DNA of 64,000 bases from Sulfuricella sp035530375 (GCA_035530375.1 DATKUY010000007.1:1-64000); one strand, 5' to 3'; shown: positions 9,818 to 18,704, counted from the stretch's first letter. The notes: generated from the sequence alone by a model not told the origin. A program made the numbers and translations.

Positions 9818-9823
9818 ATTATA
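9818..9823 (-). promoter_or_regulatory. Putative -10 element for glgA
   Basis: On the minus strand the sequence reads TATAAT 25 nt before the proposed glgA start. No convincing -35 box was seen; the best candidate spacing gives only weak matches. Confidence 0.35.
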
Positions 9824-9848
9824 TCATGTTGGAATTCCTCAATGGAAA

Positions 9849-9887
9849 GGGCCGCGAGCCCAGCCAGGACGGCTGGGCTCGCGGCCC
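9849..9887 (-). terminator. Hairpin terminator after the porin gene
   Basis: A perfect 17-bp stem (GGGCCGCGAGCCCAGCC, 9849-9865, and its complement, 9871-9887) with a 5-nt loop lies between the porin stop and the glgA promoter. On the minus strand the stem is followed by a short pyrimidine tract (CTTTCC) rather than a long U-run, so termination strength is uncertain. Confidence 0.65.
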
Positions 9888-9911
9888 CATGCAGAGATGC
9901 TATTGGTGTGG

Positions 9912-11318
9912 CTAGAAAATCCAGGTCATCTGCGCGTCGAGCCGGTTACCGACTGAACCGCCAATAATTCCAGCGGCTGTACCCTGGATTTTTTGTCCGT
10001 TGGTAACTTGCGCTTCAGGGTGAACGACCTTGATGTCACGGATTTCGTAGTTCAGCGCAAAGCGTATTTTGGGACTGTAGAAATACTGGCCGCCCAGGGT
10101 CCAGGTGCTGGCTTTGCGCTCGTCGTAGGCCGAATTCGTCATCTTGCTGAGTTCGTCGTAGCGCAGGTCAGCCTCCCATTTCGGCGCAAACTTCCAGCCT
10201 GCCTCCAGATAATAGCCGTCGGCCTTGTTGCTGGAGTCAAGCGCCACATAATCAACCGGCTCAAAGGCAGGGGCGCCGATGTCGTTGAATTGCGGCGTGG
10301 GCGCGACATAGATCATGCCTTTGGCGCGAATGTATTCGCCGGCCATCCGCACGCCATGGCGCAGGTATTTGGCGCCGATGCCTTCGCGGATGCGGGCGTA
10401 GTCGGTGCCGCCAAAGGCGCGCTTGCCTTCCTGATGCCAGGCGTAAGCCGTGACGTCTTCCCGTTTCGGGCCGGCACCCTGGAATACGTAGGCGGCCTGC
10501 ACCCGTGCCGTCACATCGTGATTGCCGCTGTTGAGGTCGTCACTGAAGCCGATGCCATTGGCCTGGCTGGCCATCACCGCATAGGCATATTCCCATCTGC
10601 CCCGGTTGAACCAGTCGTACACCTCGACACCGACATCGCGATAGCCGCCAAAGGCGCCTTTGAGTTGCGACATCGCCATCGGCGCGCCCACCACTGCAGC
10701 ATGAGTCCGCGCTACATTGGCGTAGGGTTCCACGAACCGCTCGTTGAGCAACTGGTCGGTGACGGTGGTGAAATTGATGTAATCCATGATCTGGACGCCC
10801 TGCATGGCTTCCTCGCCGAGCGGGAGGCGGCCCAGACCGACGCGGATGCGTGCACCGGGGATGTAATTGAAAGTCATCGTGGCGTCAGTGAATACCGCCG
10901 GTCTTTCGCGAGTCAGGGCGTTGTTGCCGAGTTCGGCCAGGGCGAAATAGTTGATCTTCTCGTTCGTTCCGGGAATCACGCCGCGTACCCCGGGGCGTGC
11001 GCGGAACATCTGCAACTGGTCGCTATGGGCGAGATCCGGACCCACCAGGTTGAACAGGGCAGTTTGTCCATTGTAAGCCCGCAGTCCCGCCGGCACTGCA
11101 ACATTGGCGCCGTTTACCGGGGATACGACAGTCGCGGGAATGCCGCTGACTGTGCCGCCTTCGTTATGCGTATAGGTGGGCTGGATGAAGCCCCAGAAAG
11201 TATAGGGCGCGGCGCCCGGCTGCTCGTTGTTCTGTAGCTGGAACCAGTTGGTGGCGAATGAGGCGGGCGCATGCCCGAAAGCGGCGACCATTGCGGCCGC
11301 CAGTAAGGTTTTTTTCAT
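9912..11318 (-). CDS. Outer-membrane porin
   Basis: The 468-residue protein starts with a signal peptide (MKKTLLAAAMVAAFGHAPASFA) and ends in Trp-Ile-Phe, the terminal aromatic expected of BAM-inserted beta-barrels. The body has alternating amphipathic strands (for example KINYFALAELGNN, WEADLRYDEL, STWTLGGQYFYS, IRFALNYEIRDI), resembling the phosphate-selective porin O/P group. The substrate is not deducible. A good ribosome site (AGGAGAG) precedes the ATG and a TATAAT-like -10 lies about 30 nt upstream on the minus strand. It lies 57 nt downstream of the exported DsrE-like gene on the same strand, so the two may be co-transcribed, and a strong hairpin follows it. Confidence 0.85.
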   Translation of the reverse strand: MKKTLLAAAMVAAFGHAPASFATNWFQLQNNEQPGAAPYTFWGFIQPTYTHNEGGTVSGIPATVVSPVNGANVAVPAGLRAYNGQTALFNLVGPDLAHSDQLQMFRARPGVRGVIPGTNEKINYFALAELGNNALTRERPAVFTDATMTFNYIPGARIRVGLGRLPLGEEAMQGVQIMDYINFTTVTDQLLNERFVEPYANVARTHAAVVGAPMAMSQLKGAFGGYRDVGVEVYDWFNRGRWEYAYAVMASQANGIGFSDDLNSGNHDVTARVQAAYVFQGAGPKREDVTAYAWHQEGKRAFGGTDYARIREGIGAKYLRHGVRMAGEYIRAKGMIYVAPTPQFNDIGAPAFEPVDYVALDSSNKADGYYLEAGWKFAPKWEADLRYDELSKMTNSAYDERKASTWTLGGQYFYSPKIRFALNYEIRDIKVVHPEAQVTNGQKIQGTAAGIIGGSVGNRLDAQMTWIF

Positions 11319-11375
11319 TGTTCTCTCCTGAAGGGGTATTTATTATAATTTTGGCGGTCCGCACGCTTTGCCGTT

Positions 11376-11831
11376 TTAGGGGCGAATGTAGGCGTAGCCT
11401 TCTTTTTGTTTTTTCATCAGTTCGATCACGCCGGCAGGCACGTAGCCAGCAGAGGCGAGCATGTCGTCCTTGGTGAGCTTTTGCGCTTTCATGGTATTTT
11501 CGCAGGCAACGATCTTGACGCCATCCCCGACCGCCTCGTCGATCCGGTTTGCCACCACCGAGTCGAATTTGAGCATGCCGATTCCGGGTCCATAGGCCAC
11601 GATTTCAATGTCCACGTTCTTGGTGCCCAGTTCCTGCTGCACATTCTTGGCGTTGTTGAGAGTAAGGTTCCATGTTTTCGGGTCGCTTACGCTGACTTGG
11701 AAAACTACTTTTTGCTTATCCGCGGTAGCTTGCCGTGCGGATGCTTCGGCGGCATGGGCACCACTCGAAGCAAATGACAGTGCCAGAGCGAAAGCGGTGG
11801 CAATGATTTGGAATTGACGTATGTATTTCAT
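11376..11831 (-). CDS. Exported DsrE/DsrF-like family protein
   Basis: The start is placed at 11831 (GGAG 10 nt upstream), giving 151 residues. Residues 1-27 form a signal peptide ending AHA. The mature part (about 40-151) has the DsrE-like fold pattern: KVVFQVSVSD, a helix with LNNAKNVQQELG, VDIEIVAYGPGI, VKIVACENTMKA with Cys110, then a C-terminal YAYIR. DsrE proteins usually carry persulfide on a cysteine in the cytoplasm during sulfur oxidation or tRNA thiolation; this one is predicted to be periplasmic. The same domain, with an aligned cysteine, forms the periplasmic half of the divergently encoded anti-sigma factor. Its promoter region carries GGAATAA-N16-GTC, matching the upstream region of the sigma gene. 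Function is inferred, not established. Confidence 0.85.
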   Translation of the reverse strand: MKYIRQFQIIATAFALALSFASSGAHAAEASARQATADKQKVVFQVSVSDPKTWNLTLNNAKNVQQELGTKNVDIEIVAYGPGIGMLKFDSVVANRIDEAVGDGVKIVACENTMKAQKLTKDDMLASAGYVPAGVIELMKKQKEGYAYIRP

Positions 11832-11892
11832 TTGGTGTTGACTCCAGTTTGTAATAATTGAGTTGTAGCGGTTTACCGCCACTGCAATTGAA

Positions 11893-11918
11893 GACGACTG
11901 TGGCGGCGCTTTTATTCC
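11893..11918 (-). promoter_or_regulatory. Putative ECF-type promoter of the DsrE-like gene
   Basis: On the minus strand GGAATAA (11918-11912) is followed after 16 nt by GTC (11895-11893). The same spacing and bases occur in the divergent direction before the sigma gene. ECF sigma promoters commonly have a GGAA-type -35 and a short GTC-type -10, so this pair fits control by the adjacent sigma factor. Confidence 0.5.
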
Positions 11919-11952
11919 GTTTTTTTTGAATGTTAAATAATTCACCAAAGAT

Positions 11953-11980
11953 GGAATATTTTCGCTGGCTGCAACGTCGT
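11953..11980 (+). promoter_or_regulatory. Putative autoregulated ECF promoter of the sigma gene
   Basis: GGAATAT (11953-11959) is followed after 16 nt by GTCGT (11976-11980), about 40 nt before the ATG at 12020. It mirrors the promoter of the divergent DsrE-like gene. Its position supports the 12020 start and argues against the in-frame upstream codons at 11930 and 11951, which would lie before or inside the promoter. Confidence 0.5.
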
Positions 11981-12019
11981 ATACTTTATGTACAATTTTC
12001 AGGCCGGTATTCCGATACG

Positions 12020-12580
12020 ATGAAAATCCTTTCCCTGTTCTGCCGATCCCATGTTTTCCACGATCAATTGGAGCAAAGTCGGATACGCCTATACCGGGTT
12101 GCCTATTCCTGGAGCCATGATGCGGCGCTGGCGGATGATCTGGTGCAGGAAACATTGTCCAAGGCATTGAAAAACGCGGGTCAGTTGCGCGCACCGGAAC
12201 TGCTGAACAGCTGGCTGTTCAGTATTCTGACCAACTGCTGGCGAGACCATTTCCGGCAACACCGGGAGATGGAGGATATCGATGAAATAGAGGATTACCT
12301 CTGTGCGCACGTAACCACACCGGAAGATGAGCATGCACAGATGCAGGTCGTGGATCGAGTGCGAGGGGCGGTCGCAAGGCTGCCTCTGGGCCAGCGCCAG
12401 GTATTGACACTGGTGGATCTGGAAGAATTTTCCTATGCCGAGGTTGCGGCTATCCTGGAGATTCCGGTCGGCACAGTGATGAGTCGCTTGTGTCGTGCGC
12501 GGCAGGCATTGAAGGAAATGCTGCATGAACTTGCCCCGCAGCAGGTTGCGCAGTTCAGTCGAATCAGGAGGGTCAAATGA
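12020..12580 (+). CDS. ECF-family RNA polymerase sigma factor
   Basis: The 186-residue protein has sigma region 2 (YRVAYSWSHDAALADDLVQETLSKAL, with the DDLVQE core typical of ECF sigmas) and region 4 (LPLGQRQVLTLVDLEEFSYAEVAAIL followed by the helix-turn-helix IPVGTVMSRLCRARQAL). No extra domain is present. The ATG at 12020 lies just after a GGAATAT-N16-GTC element likely recognised by the protein itself. Its stop overlaps the anti-sigma start (ATGA), so the two are translationally coupled, as is usual for sigma/anti-sigma pairs. Targets probably include this operon and the divergent DsrE-like gene. Confidence 0.92.
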   Translation: MKILSLFCRSHVFHDQLEQSRIRLYRVAYSWSHDAALADDLVQETLSKALKNAGQLRAPELLNSWLFSILTNCWRDHFRQHREMEDIDEIEDYLCAHVTTPEDEHAQMQVVDRVRGAVARLPLGQRQVLTLVDLEEFSYAEVAAILEIPVGTVMSRLCRARQALKEMLHELAPQQVAQFSRIRRVK

Positions 12581-13311
12581 AGCATGATGGTCAAGGCGTT
12601 TCGGATGAATTCCTCAATGCATTTGTGGATGACCAACTGGACACGGCAGAGAAAAGTCACGCATTCGATTCGGTCGAGCATGACAATATGCTGAAGGAAA
12701 AGGTGTGCGAACTGCGCGGGCTGAAGGAGATGGTGCGGCACGCCTACGAGCACCCTCCCGCCCGTGACAGATCGGCAGTCAAAGGGCGGCGTTTCGAGAC
12801 GCCTTATCTGCAGGCCCTGGCCGCTTGTTTGTTGCTGTGCATAGGCGGGGCTTCTGGCTGGCTTGCCCACATCTGGACAGGGCCGGGGAGCGACCGGGAA
12901 ATGGTGCGCCTGCTTCAGAATGTGCAGCGCAACGATGTCGGAGCGGAACCGCAAAAAATCATTGTTCATATCGGCTCATCCAACCCGGTTCGGCTCAAGA
13001 CCGCGCTGGATGAAACCGAGAACCTTCTGGACAGCTATCGGCGATCCAGCAGGCAACTCCAGGTAGAAGTCGTCGCCAATGGCGGGGGCGTCGATTTGCT
13101 GCGTGCGGGTGCCTCGCCTTATGCAAGACGTATTGCCTTGATGCAGGAAAAATATCCCGACCTCGATTTCATAGCCTGTGGCCAGACCATTAAAAAGTTG
13201 CAGGAAAAAGGGGTGGATGTGCAGTTGCTGCCGAAAGTCGGGGTTGCCACTTCCGCCATCGACCAGATCACCAAACGTCTGAAACAGGACTGGGTCTACA
13301 TCAAGGTATGA
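12577..13311 (+). CDS. Membrane anti-sigma factor with a periplasmic DsrE-like sensor domain
   Basis: The 244-residue protein has an N-terminal cytosolic part (residues 1-75) typical of small anti-sigma factors (DEFLNAFVDDQLD, then a helix VCELRGLKEMVRHAY), one membrane helix (about 77-98) and a C-terminal domain (about 127-244). That domain aligns with the exported DsrE-like protein encoded divergently: KIIVHIGSSNP against KVVFQVSVSDP, LQVEVVANGGG against VDIEIVAYGPG, DFIACGQTIKK against KIVACENTMKA, and the ending WVYIKV against YAYIR. Cys201 matches Cys110 of the secreted protein. A plausible model is that the DsrE-like domain senses a periplasmic sulfur or thiol state, or binds the secreted partner, and releases the sigma factor. 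Sequence shows the architecture; the signal is inference. Confidence 0.85.
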   Translation: MKHDGQGVSDEFLNAFVDDQLDTAEKSHAFDSVEHDNMLKEKVCELRGLKEMVRHAYEHPPARDRSAVKGRRFETPYLQALAACLLLCIGGASGWLAHIWTGPGSDREMVRLLQNVQRNDVGAEPQKIIVHIGSSNPVRLKTALDETENLLDSYRRSSRQLQVEVVANGGGVDLLRAGASPYARRIALMQEKYPDLDFIACGQTIKKLQEKGVDVQLLPKVGVATSAIDQITKRLKQDWVYIKV

Positions 13312-13356
13312 GTGTTCGCCAAGTCTCTGTTTTAAGCCAGGCTCGGTGGGGCGAAT

Positions 13357-15015
13357 TTATCCCTGGGCGTGTCGGGTTCTGTGCTGCTTGAAATGATTGA
13401 TCAGCCCGTTGGTGGATGAATCGTGGGATGCGACCGGCTCCTTGCCGGCAAGCTCGGGCAGGATTTTCTGCGCCAGTTGCTTGCCCAGTTCCACGCCCCA
13501 CTGGTCGAATGAATTGATGTTCCAGACGATGCCCTGCACGAACACTTTGTGCTCGTAGAGCGCGATCAGTGCGCCCAGGGTTTTCGGGTCGAGCTTCTGG
13601 AACAGCATCGAGTTGGTCGGGCTGTTCCCGGGGAACACCTTGTGCGGCAGCAGCGCTTTCAGTGTCGCGCCTTTCATGCTTGCGGCTTCCAGCTCGGCGC
13701 GCGCTTCTTCGGGGGTCTTGCCCTTCATCAGCGCCTCGGTCTGGGCGAAGAAATTGGATAGCAGAATGGCATGGTGTTCGCCGAGCGGGTGCTGGCTTTC
13801 GATCGGGGCGATAAAGTCTGCCGGCACCAGCCGGGTGCCCTGGTGGATCAACTGGTAGAAGGCGTGCTGACCGTTGGTGCCGGACTCTCCCCAGATCACC
13901 GGGCCGGTGGTGTAATCCACGATCTTGCCGTTGCGTGCCACGCGCTTGCCGTTGCTTTCCATGTCAAGCTGTTGCAGGTAGGCCGGGAACCGGGCAAGGG
14001 ATTGATCGTAGGGCAGCACGGCGTGGCTGTGGGCGTTCCAGAAATTGGCATGCCACAATCCGAGCAGGGCCAGGATCATCGGCATGTTGGCTTTCGGCGG
14101 CGCGCTGCGGAAATGTTCGTCCATCTCGAAGGCGCCTTGCAGCAGCGCTTCGAAGTTGTCCATGCCGACGTAAACCGCAATCGGCAGGCCGATGGCCGAC
14201 CACAGTGAATAGCGGCCGCCGACCCAGTCCCAGAATTCGAACATGTGGTCGGTGTTGATGCCGAACTGGGCAACCGCCTTGGCGTTGGTGGAAACCGCGA
14301 CGAAGTGCTTGGCGACCGCCGTTTCGCTCCGCGCCGAGCGGAGCAGCCAGGCGCGGGCGGAAGCCGCGTTGGTCATGGTTTCCTGGGTGGTGAAGGTCTT
14401 CGAGGCGACGATGAACAGCGTGGTTTCAGGGGCGAGCCGCTTCAGCGTTTCGGCGAGTTGGGTGCCGTCGATATTGGAAACGAAATGCGCATTCAGTCCC
14501 GCTTTGCCATAGGGCGCCAGCGCCTGGCAGGCCATCGCAGGGCCGAGGTCAGAGCCCCCTATGCCGATGTTGACGATGTCGGTGATGGTCTTGCCGGTGT
14601 GGCCCCTCCAAAGGCCGGAGCGCACGTTTTCCGAAAATTCGTGCATCTTGTCGAGCACGCGGCGCACTTCCGGCATGACGTCGTGTCCGTCGACCACGAC
14701 CGGGCGGTCGGAGCGGTTGCGCAGCGCCGTGTGCAGCACCGCGCGGCCTTCGGTGAAATTGATCTTGTCGCCGCCGAACATCCGCTCGCGCCAGCCTTCG
14801 ACGTCCGCTTGGCGCGCCAGCGTGGTCAGCAGCTTCATGGTTTCCGCATTGATGCGATTTTTCGAGTAATCCAGCAGGATGCCGCAGGCTTCCAGGGAAA
14901 ATTTGTCAAAGCGCTTGGGGTCGGAAAGAAACAATTCGCGCAGGTGGGTGGCGCTGAGTGTTTTCTGGTGCGCTTTCAGCGCGGTCCAGGCAGGCGAGCG
15001 GGTGAGGGCGGACAT
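13357..15015 (-). CDS. pgi: Glucose-6-phosphate isomerase
   Basis: The 552-residue protein interconverts glucose-6-phosphate and fructose-6-phosphate. The family signatures are visible: NIGIGGSDLGPAM for phosphate binding, the VGGRYSLWSAIGL signature, and the GLWHANFWNAHSHAVLPYDQ and FPAYLQQLDMESNGK segments around the active site. The length matches the long E. coli-type Pgi. AAAGGA lies 8 nt before the ATG at 15015, so this start is chosen over the codon 7 residues upstream. It lies directly downstream of glgB on the same strand, linking glycogen turnover with glycolysis, which here also uses a PPi-dependent phosphofructokinase. Confidence 0.97.
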   Translation of the reverse strand: MSALTRSPAWTALKAHQKTLSATHLRELFLSDPKRFDKFSLEACGILLDYSKNRINAETMKLLTTLARQADVEGWRERMFGGDKINFTEGRAVLHTALRNRSDRPVVVDGHDVMPEVRRVLDKMHEFSENVRSGLWRGHTGKTITDIVNIGIGGSDLGPAMACQALAPYGKAGLNAHFVSNIDGTQLAETLKRLAPETTLFIVASKTFTTQETMTNAASARAWLLRSARSETAVAKHFVAVSTNAKAVAQFGINTDHMFEFWDWVGGRYSLWSAIGLPIAVYVGMDNFEALLQGAFEMDEHFRSAPPKANMPMILALLGLWHANFWNAHSHAVLPYDQSLARFPAYLQQLDMESNGKRVARNGKIVDYTTGPVIWGESGTNGQHAFYQLIHQGTRLVPADFIAPIESQHPLGEHHAILLSNFFAQTEALMKGKTPEEARAELEAASMKGATLKALLPHKVFPGNSPTNSMLFQKLDPKTLGALIALYEHKVFVQGIVWNINSFDQWGVELGKQLAQKILPELAGKEPVASHDSSTNGLINHFKQHRTRHAQG

Positions 15016-15094
15016 AAATAATTCCTTTTGCCGCAAGGGACGTGGAGGAAAACGACATGGCCTCTGCGCCCTCTGCGGCGAATATTTTATTTTT

Positions 15095-17263
15095 TCATTC
15101 TGTCAGGGCCAGTATCACCCCCGCCAGCGGCGGCAGGGTGACGACGATCGAATAGGGGTAACCCATCCAGGCGGTATCCTCAGAGGGCAGACCGGCGCCG
15201 TTGCCCAGATTGGAGCCATCATAGTATTGCGAGTCGCTGTTGAATATTTCCCGGTATAAGCCCGCTTGCGGCACGCCGATACGGTAGCCGTGGCGCGGCA
15301 CCGGGGTGAAATTCAGCATCGTTGCCACGAATGAGCCATTCCTGGCGTATCGCAGGTAGGAGAGCACCGACTGGTCGGAATCATGGCAGTCGATCCAGGA
15401 AAAACCGTCGGAGGTGAAGTCGAGTTCGTGCAGGGCGGGTAAATCCAGATAGAGGTGATTGAGGTCGCGCACCATTTTCTGAACGCCGCTGTGGCAGTCA
15501 TATTGCAGCAGCCACCACTCGAGTTCACCGCCGATCTGCCATTCACGGCCCTGGGCGATTTCGTTGCCCATGAAGTTGAGTTTTTTGCCCGGATAGGTCA
15601 TCTGGTAAGCGAGCAACAGGCGCAGGTTGGCGAATTTCTGCCAGTCGTCTCCCGGCATCTTGTTCAGCAGGGAACGCTTGCCGTGAACCACTTCGTCATG
15701 CGAAAACGGCAGCATGAAATTTTCGGTGTAGGCGTAGAGTTGGCCGAAAGTGAGTTCGTTGTGATGGAAGCGCCGGTGAACCGGGTCATACTGCATATAC
15801 AACAGGGTGTCGTTCATCCAGCCCATGTTCCACTTCATGGAAAAGCCCAGGCCGCCGAGATAGACCGGGCGCGATACCATCGGCCAGGAGGTGGATTCCT
15901 CGGCAAAGGTGAGCGCGCCGGGGAATTCGTCATGCACCATGATGTTGAGCTGGCGCAGGAAATCGACGGCATCGAGGTTCTCCCGTCCGCCATACTTGTT
16001 GGGCAGCCATTCGCCGGCCTTGCGCGAGTAGTCGAGGTAGAGCATGGAGGCGACTGCATCCACCCGCAGGCCGTCGAGATGGAACTCTTCGAGCCAGTAG
16101 AAGGCGGAGGAGAGCAGGAAGCTTTTCACCTCATGCCGGCCGTAGTTGAAGATATGGGTGCCCCAATCGCGATGGAGGCCCAGTCGCGGGTCTTCATGTT
16201 CGTACAGGGCGGTGCCATCGTATTGCGCCAGTGCCCAGGCGTCTTGGGGAAAGTGGGCCGGCACCCAGTCGAGGATGACGCCGATGTCGGCCTGGTGGCA
16301 GGCGTCGACGAAGGCGCGCAGTTCGTTGGGGTCGCCGTGGCGCGAGGTCGGGGCAAAATATCCGGTGGTCTGGTAGCCCCAGGATTCGTCCAGCGGATGC
16401 TCGGAAATCGGCAGCAGTTCGATGTGGGTATAGCCCATTTCCTTGATATAGGGAACCAGGCTTTCCGCCAGTTCGCGCCAGGTGTAGAAGCGCCCGTCTG
16501 GGTGCCGCCGCCACGAGCCTGCGTGGATTTCATAGATGTTGAACGGTGCATGCAGCCAGTCGAGATTCTTGCGCTTTTCCAGCCAGCCGCCGTCCTGCCA
16601 TGTGTGGTGGCACGGAGCGGAAACGCACGCGGCGGTTTTGGGGCGCAGCTCGAATCTTTTTGCATAGGGGTCGGCCTTGACCAGCACTTGGCCGCTATGG
16701 CGGTTGCGGATTTCGAATTTGTACAGGCTGCCGGGAGCAAGTTCGGGGATGAAGATTTCCCATACGCCTGAATTTCCCAGGCTGCGCATCGGGTTGATGC
16801 GGCCATCCCAGCGGTTGAAATCGCCGACCACGCTGACCCGCTCCGCATTGGGCGCCCACACCGCGAAGCGCACGCCCTCGATGCCGAGGCTTTCCATCGG
16901 CTGCGCGCCCAGCATGCGGTAGGCCTGATACAGCCGACCCTCGCCGAAAAGATAAAGGTCGTGCTCGCTGATCGTGCTGGGAAATGAATAAGTGTCGTAG
17001 CTTGTTTTCAGCACCCCGTTTTCCAGATGGCGTAGCCGGCAGGGCGTGGCCGGCGCTTCCTTCCCTTTCCATTCGAACAGGCCGTGCGGGTCAATTTTTT
17101 GCACGTCCTCCCAATCATTTCCAACCTGTATCCAGATTTTTTCGGAAAATGGGAAAAATGCCCGGACAATCCAGCTTCCTTTGGCTTGGTGCGCGCCGAG
17201 AAAAGCGAAGGGATCAGCCGTGCGGGCTTGAAGCAAAGACTTCAGTTGCGAATTGACTTTCAT
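15095..17263 (-). CDS. glgB: 1,4-alpha-glucan branching enzyme (GH13)
   Basis: The 722-residue protein introduces alpha-1,6 branches in glycogen. It has the N-terminal CBM48-like domains (RFAVWAPNAERVSVVGDFNRWDG) and a GH13 barrel with the catalytic Asp in DGLRVDAVASM, the catalytic Glu in FAEESTSWP, and the transition-state HD pair in PFSHDEVVHGK. The frame is open much further upstream, but family alignment places the start at 17263 (MKVNSQLKSLLQ). No clear Shine-Dalgarno precedes it. It is divergent from glgC and followed by pgi. Confidence 0.95.
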   Translation of the reverse strand: MKVNSQLKSLLQARTADPFAFLGAHQAKGSWIVRAFFPFSEKIWIQVGNDWEDVQKIDPHGLFEWKGKEAPATPCRLRHLENGVLKTSYDTYSFPSTISEHDLYLFGEGRLYQAYRMLGAQPMESLGIEGVRFAVWAPNAERVSVVGDFNRWDGRINPMRSLGNSGVWEIFIPELAPGSLYKFEIRNRHSGQVLVKADPYAKRFELRPKTAACVSAPCHHTWQDGGWLEKRKNLDWLHAPFNIYEIHAGSWRRHPDGRFYTWRELAESLVPYIKEMGYTHIELLPISEHPLDESWGYQTTGYFAPTSRHGDPNELRAFVDACHQADIGVILDWVPAHFPQDAWALAQYDGTALYEHEDPRLGLHRDWGTHIFNYGRHEVKSFLLSSAFYWLEEFHLDGLRVDAVASMLYLDYSRKAGEWLPNKYGGRENLDAVDFLRQLNIMVHDEFPGALTFAEESTSWPMVSRPVYLGGLGFSMKWNMGWMNDTLLYMQYDPVHRRFHHNELTFGQLYAYTENFMLPFSHDEVVHGKRSLLNKMPGDDWQKFANLRLLLAYQMTYPGKKLNFMGNEIAQGREWQIGGELEWWLLQYDCHSGVQKMVRDLNHLYLDLPALHELDFTSDGFSWIDCHDSDQSVLSYLRYARNGSFVATMLNFTPVPRHGYRIGVPQAGLYREIFNSDSQYYDGSNLGNGAGLPSEDTAWMGYPYSIVVTLPPLAGVILALTE

Positions 17264-17343
17264 GGGGATGTCATGTTTCCATAAGGTCGAGTATGTTTGG
17301 ATTATAACGGCTGCAGGGCGATTTGCGGGAGTTTTTAGCCTGC

Positions 17344-17349
17344 TATAAT
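17344..17349 (+). promoter_or_regulatory. Putative -10 element for glgC
   Basis: A perfect TATAAT lies 81 nt upstream of the proposed TTG start of glgC, within the glgB/glgC divergent region. The -35 match is weak, with only TTTGCG or TTGCGG nearby at 15-16 nt spacing. Confidence 0.4.
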
Positions 17350-17429
17350 GATGGAGTTTAGTCGATGCTTTGTGCCAGCCGTACCTGGGTGGTTTTGATG
17401 TAGTTCCAGATTCAAGAGGGAGGTCGGTC

Positions 17430-18704
17430 TTGCAAAAAGAATATCCCCGTTTTGTCAGCGTGTTGACAAAAAATACCGTCGCATTGATTCTCGCCGGTGG
17501 ACGCGGCTCTCGGCTGAAAAACCTGACCGAGTGGCGTGCCAAGCCGGCAGTCCCCTTCGCCGGCAAGTTCCGCATCATCGACTTTCCGCTTTCCAATTGC
17601 GTCAATTCCGGAGTTCGCCGCATCGGCGTGGTGACGCAGTACAAGGCGCACAGCCTGTTGCAACATCTGCACCGCGGCTGGAGCTTCCTGCGCGGCGAAT
17701 TCAACGAGTTCGTCGAGCTTCTGCCCGCCCAGCAGCGCATTGAGGAAAGCTGGTACCGCGGCACCGCCGATGCGGTTTTCCAGAACCTGGATATTCTGCG
17801 CGACTACGAGGCGGCCTATGTCCTGATCCTCGGCGGCGACCACGTTTACAAGATGGACTATGGCGAAATGCTGGCTTTCCACGCCGCCAATGCGGCAGAC
17901 ATGACGGTGGCGTGTATCGACGTCTCGCTTGAGGAGGCCAGGGAATTTGGCGTAATGTCGGTGGATGCCAAGCAGCGCGTGATTGCCTTCCATGAAAAGC
18001 CGGAACATCCGGAGCCCATGCCGGGTAGCCCCGACAGGGCGCTGGCGAGCATGGGCATTTATGTGTTCAATGCCGATTTCTTGTTCGAGCAACTGACCCG
18101 CGATGCCGACGAACCGAATTCTTCGCACGATTTCGGCAAGGACATCATTCCCTACATCATGTCGCGCTACCAGATTTTTGCCCATCGCTTCTCCGACAGT
18201 TGCGTGGGCAGTCCCGGCGATGCGCCTTACTGGCGCGATGTGGGAACGGTGGATGCCTATTGGGAAGCCAATATGGAACTCACCAAGGTTACGCCGGATC
18301 TCAATCTTTATGACGAGACCTGGCCGATCTGGACCTATCAGGCGCAACTGCCGCCTGCCAAATTCGTGTTCGACGAGGATGATCGTCGCGGTTCCGCGGT
18401 GGACTCTCTGGTGTCGGGCGGCTGCATCATCAGCGGCGCATCGGTGCGCCAGTCGCTGCTGTTTTCCAACGTGCATGTCCACAGTTATGCCAATGTGAAG
18501 GATTCCGTGATCCTGCCGAATGTGGAGATAGGGCGCGGCGCACGGTTGAGCCGGGTGGTGGTGGACAGAGGTTGCAAGATACCGGAAGGGATGGTGGTGG
18601 GCGAAAACCATGAAGAGGACGCCAAGCGTTTTTATGTGACCCCCAAGGGGATCACCCTGATTACGACTGACATGCTCGGTCAACCGTTGCGACGTGTGAG
18701 ATAA
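17430..18704 (+). CDS. glgC: Glucose-1-phosphate adenylyltransferase (ADP-glucose pyrophosphorylase)
   Basis: The 424-residue protein makes ADP-glucose and PPi from glucose-1-phosphate and ATP, the first committed step of glycogen synthesis. The nucleotide-binding motif ALILAGGRGSRLKNLT, the FRIIDFPLSNCVNSG segment, the GGDHVYKMDY motif and the C-terminal left-handed beta-helix repeats are visible. A TTG at 17430 is the likely start: GAGGGAGGT ends about 6 nt before it, and the family usually starts just before this point. The product PPi could feed the PPi-dependent phosphofructokinase and pyrophosphatases encoded at 58-62 kb. Confidence 0.95.
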   Translation: MQKEYPRFVSVLTKNTVALILAGGRGSRLKNLTEWRAKPAVPFAGKFRIIDFPLSNCVNSGVRRIGVVTQYKAHSLLQHLHRGWSFLRGEFNEFVELLPAQQRIEESWYRGTADAVFQNLDILRDYEAAYVLILGGDHVYKMDYGEMLAFHAANAADMTVACIDVSLEEAREFGVMSVDAKQRVIAFHEKPEHPEPMPGSPDRALASMGIYVFNADFLFEQLTRDADEPNSSHDFGKDIIPYIMSRYQIFAHRFSDSCVGSPGDAPYWRDVGTVDAYWEANMELTKVTPDLNLYDETWPIWTYQAQLPPAKFVFDEDDRRGSAVDSLVSGGCIISGASVRQSLLFSNVHVHSYANVKDSVILPNVEIGRGARLSRVVVDRGCKIPEGMVVGENHEEDAKRFYVTPKGITLITTDMLGQPLRRVR

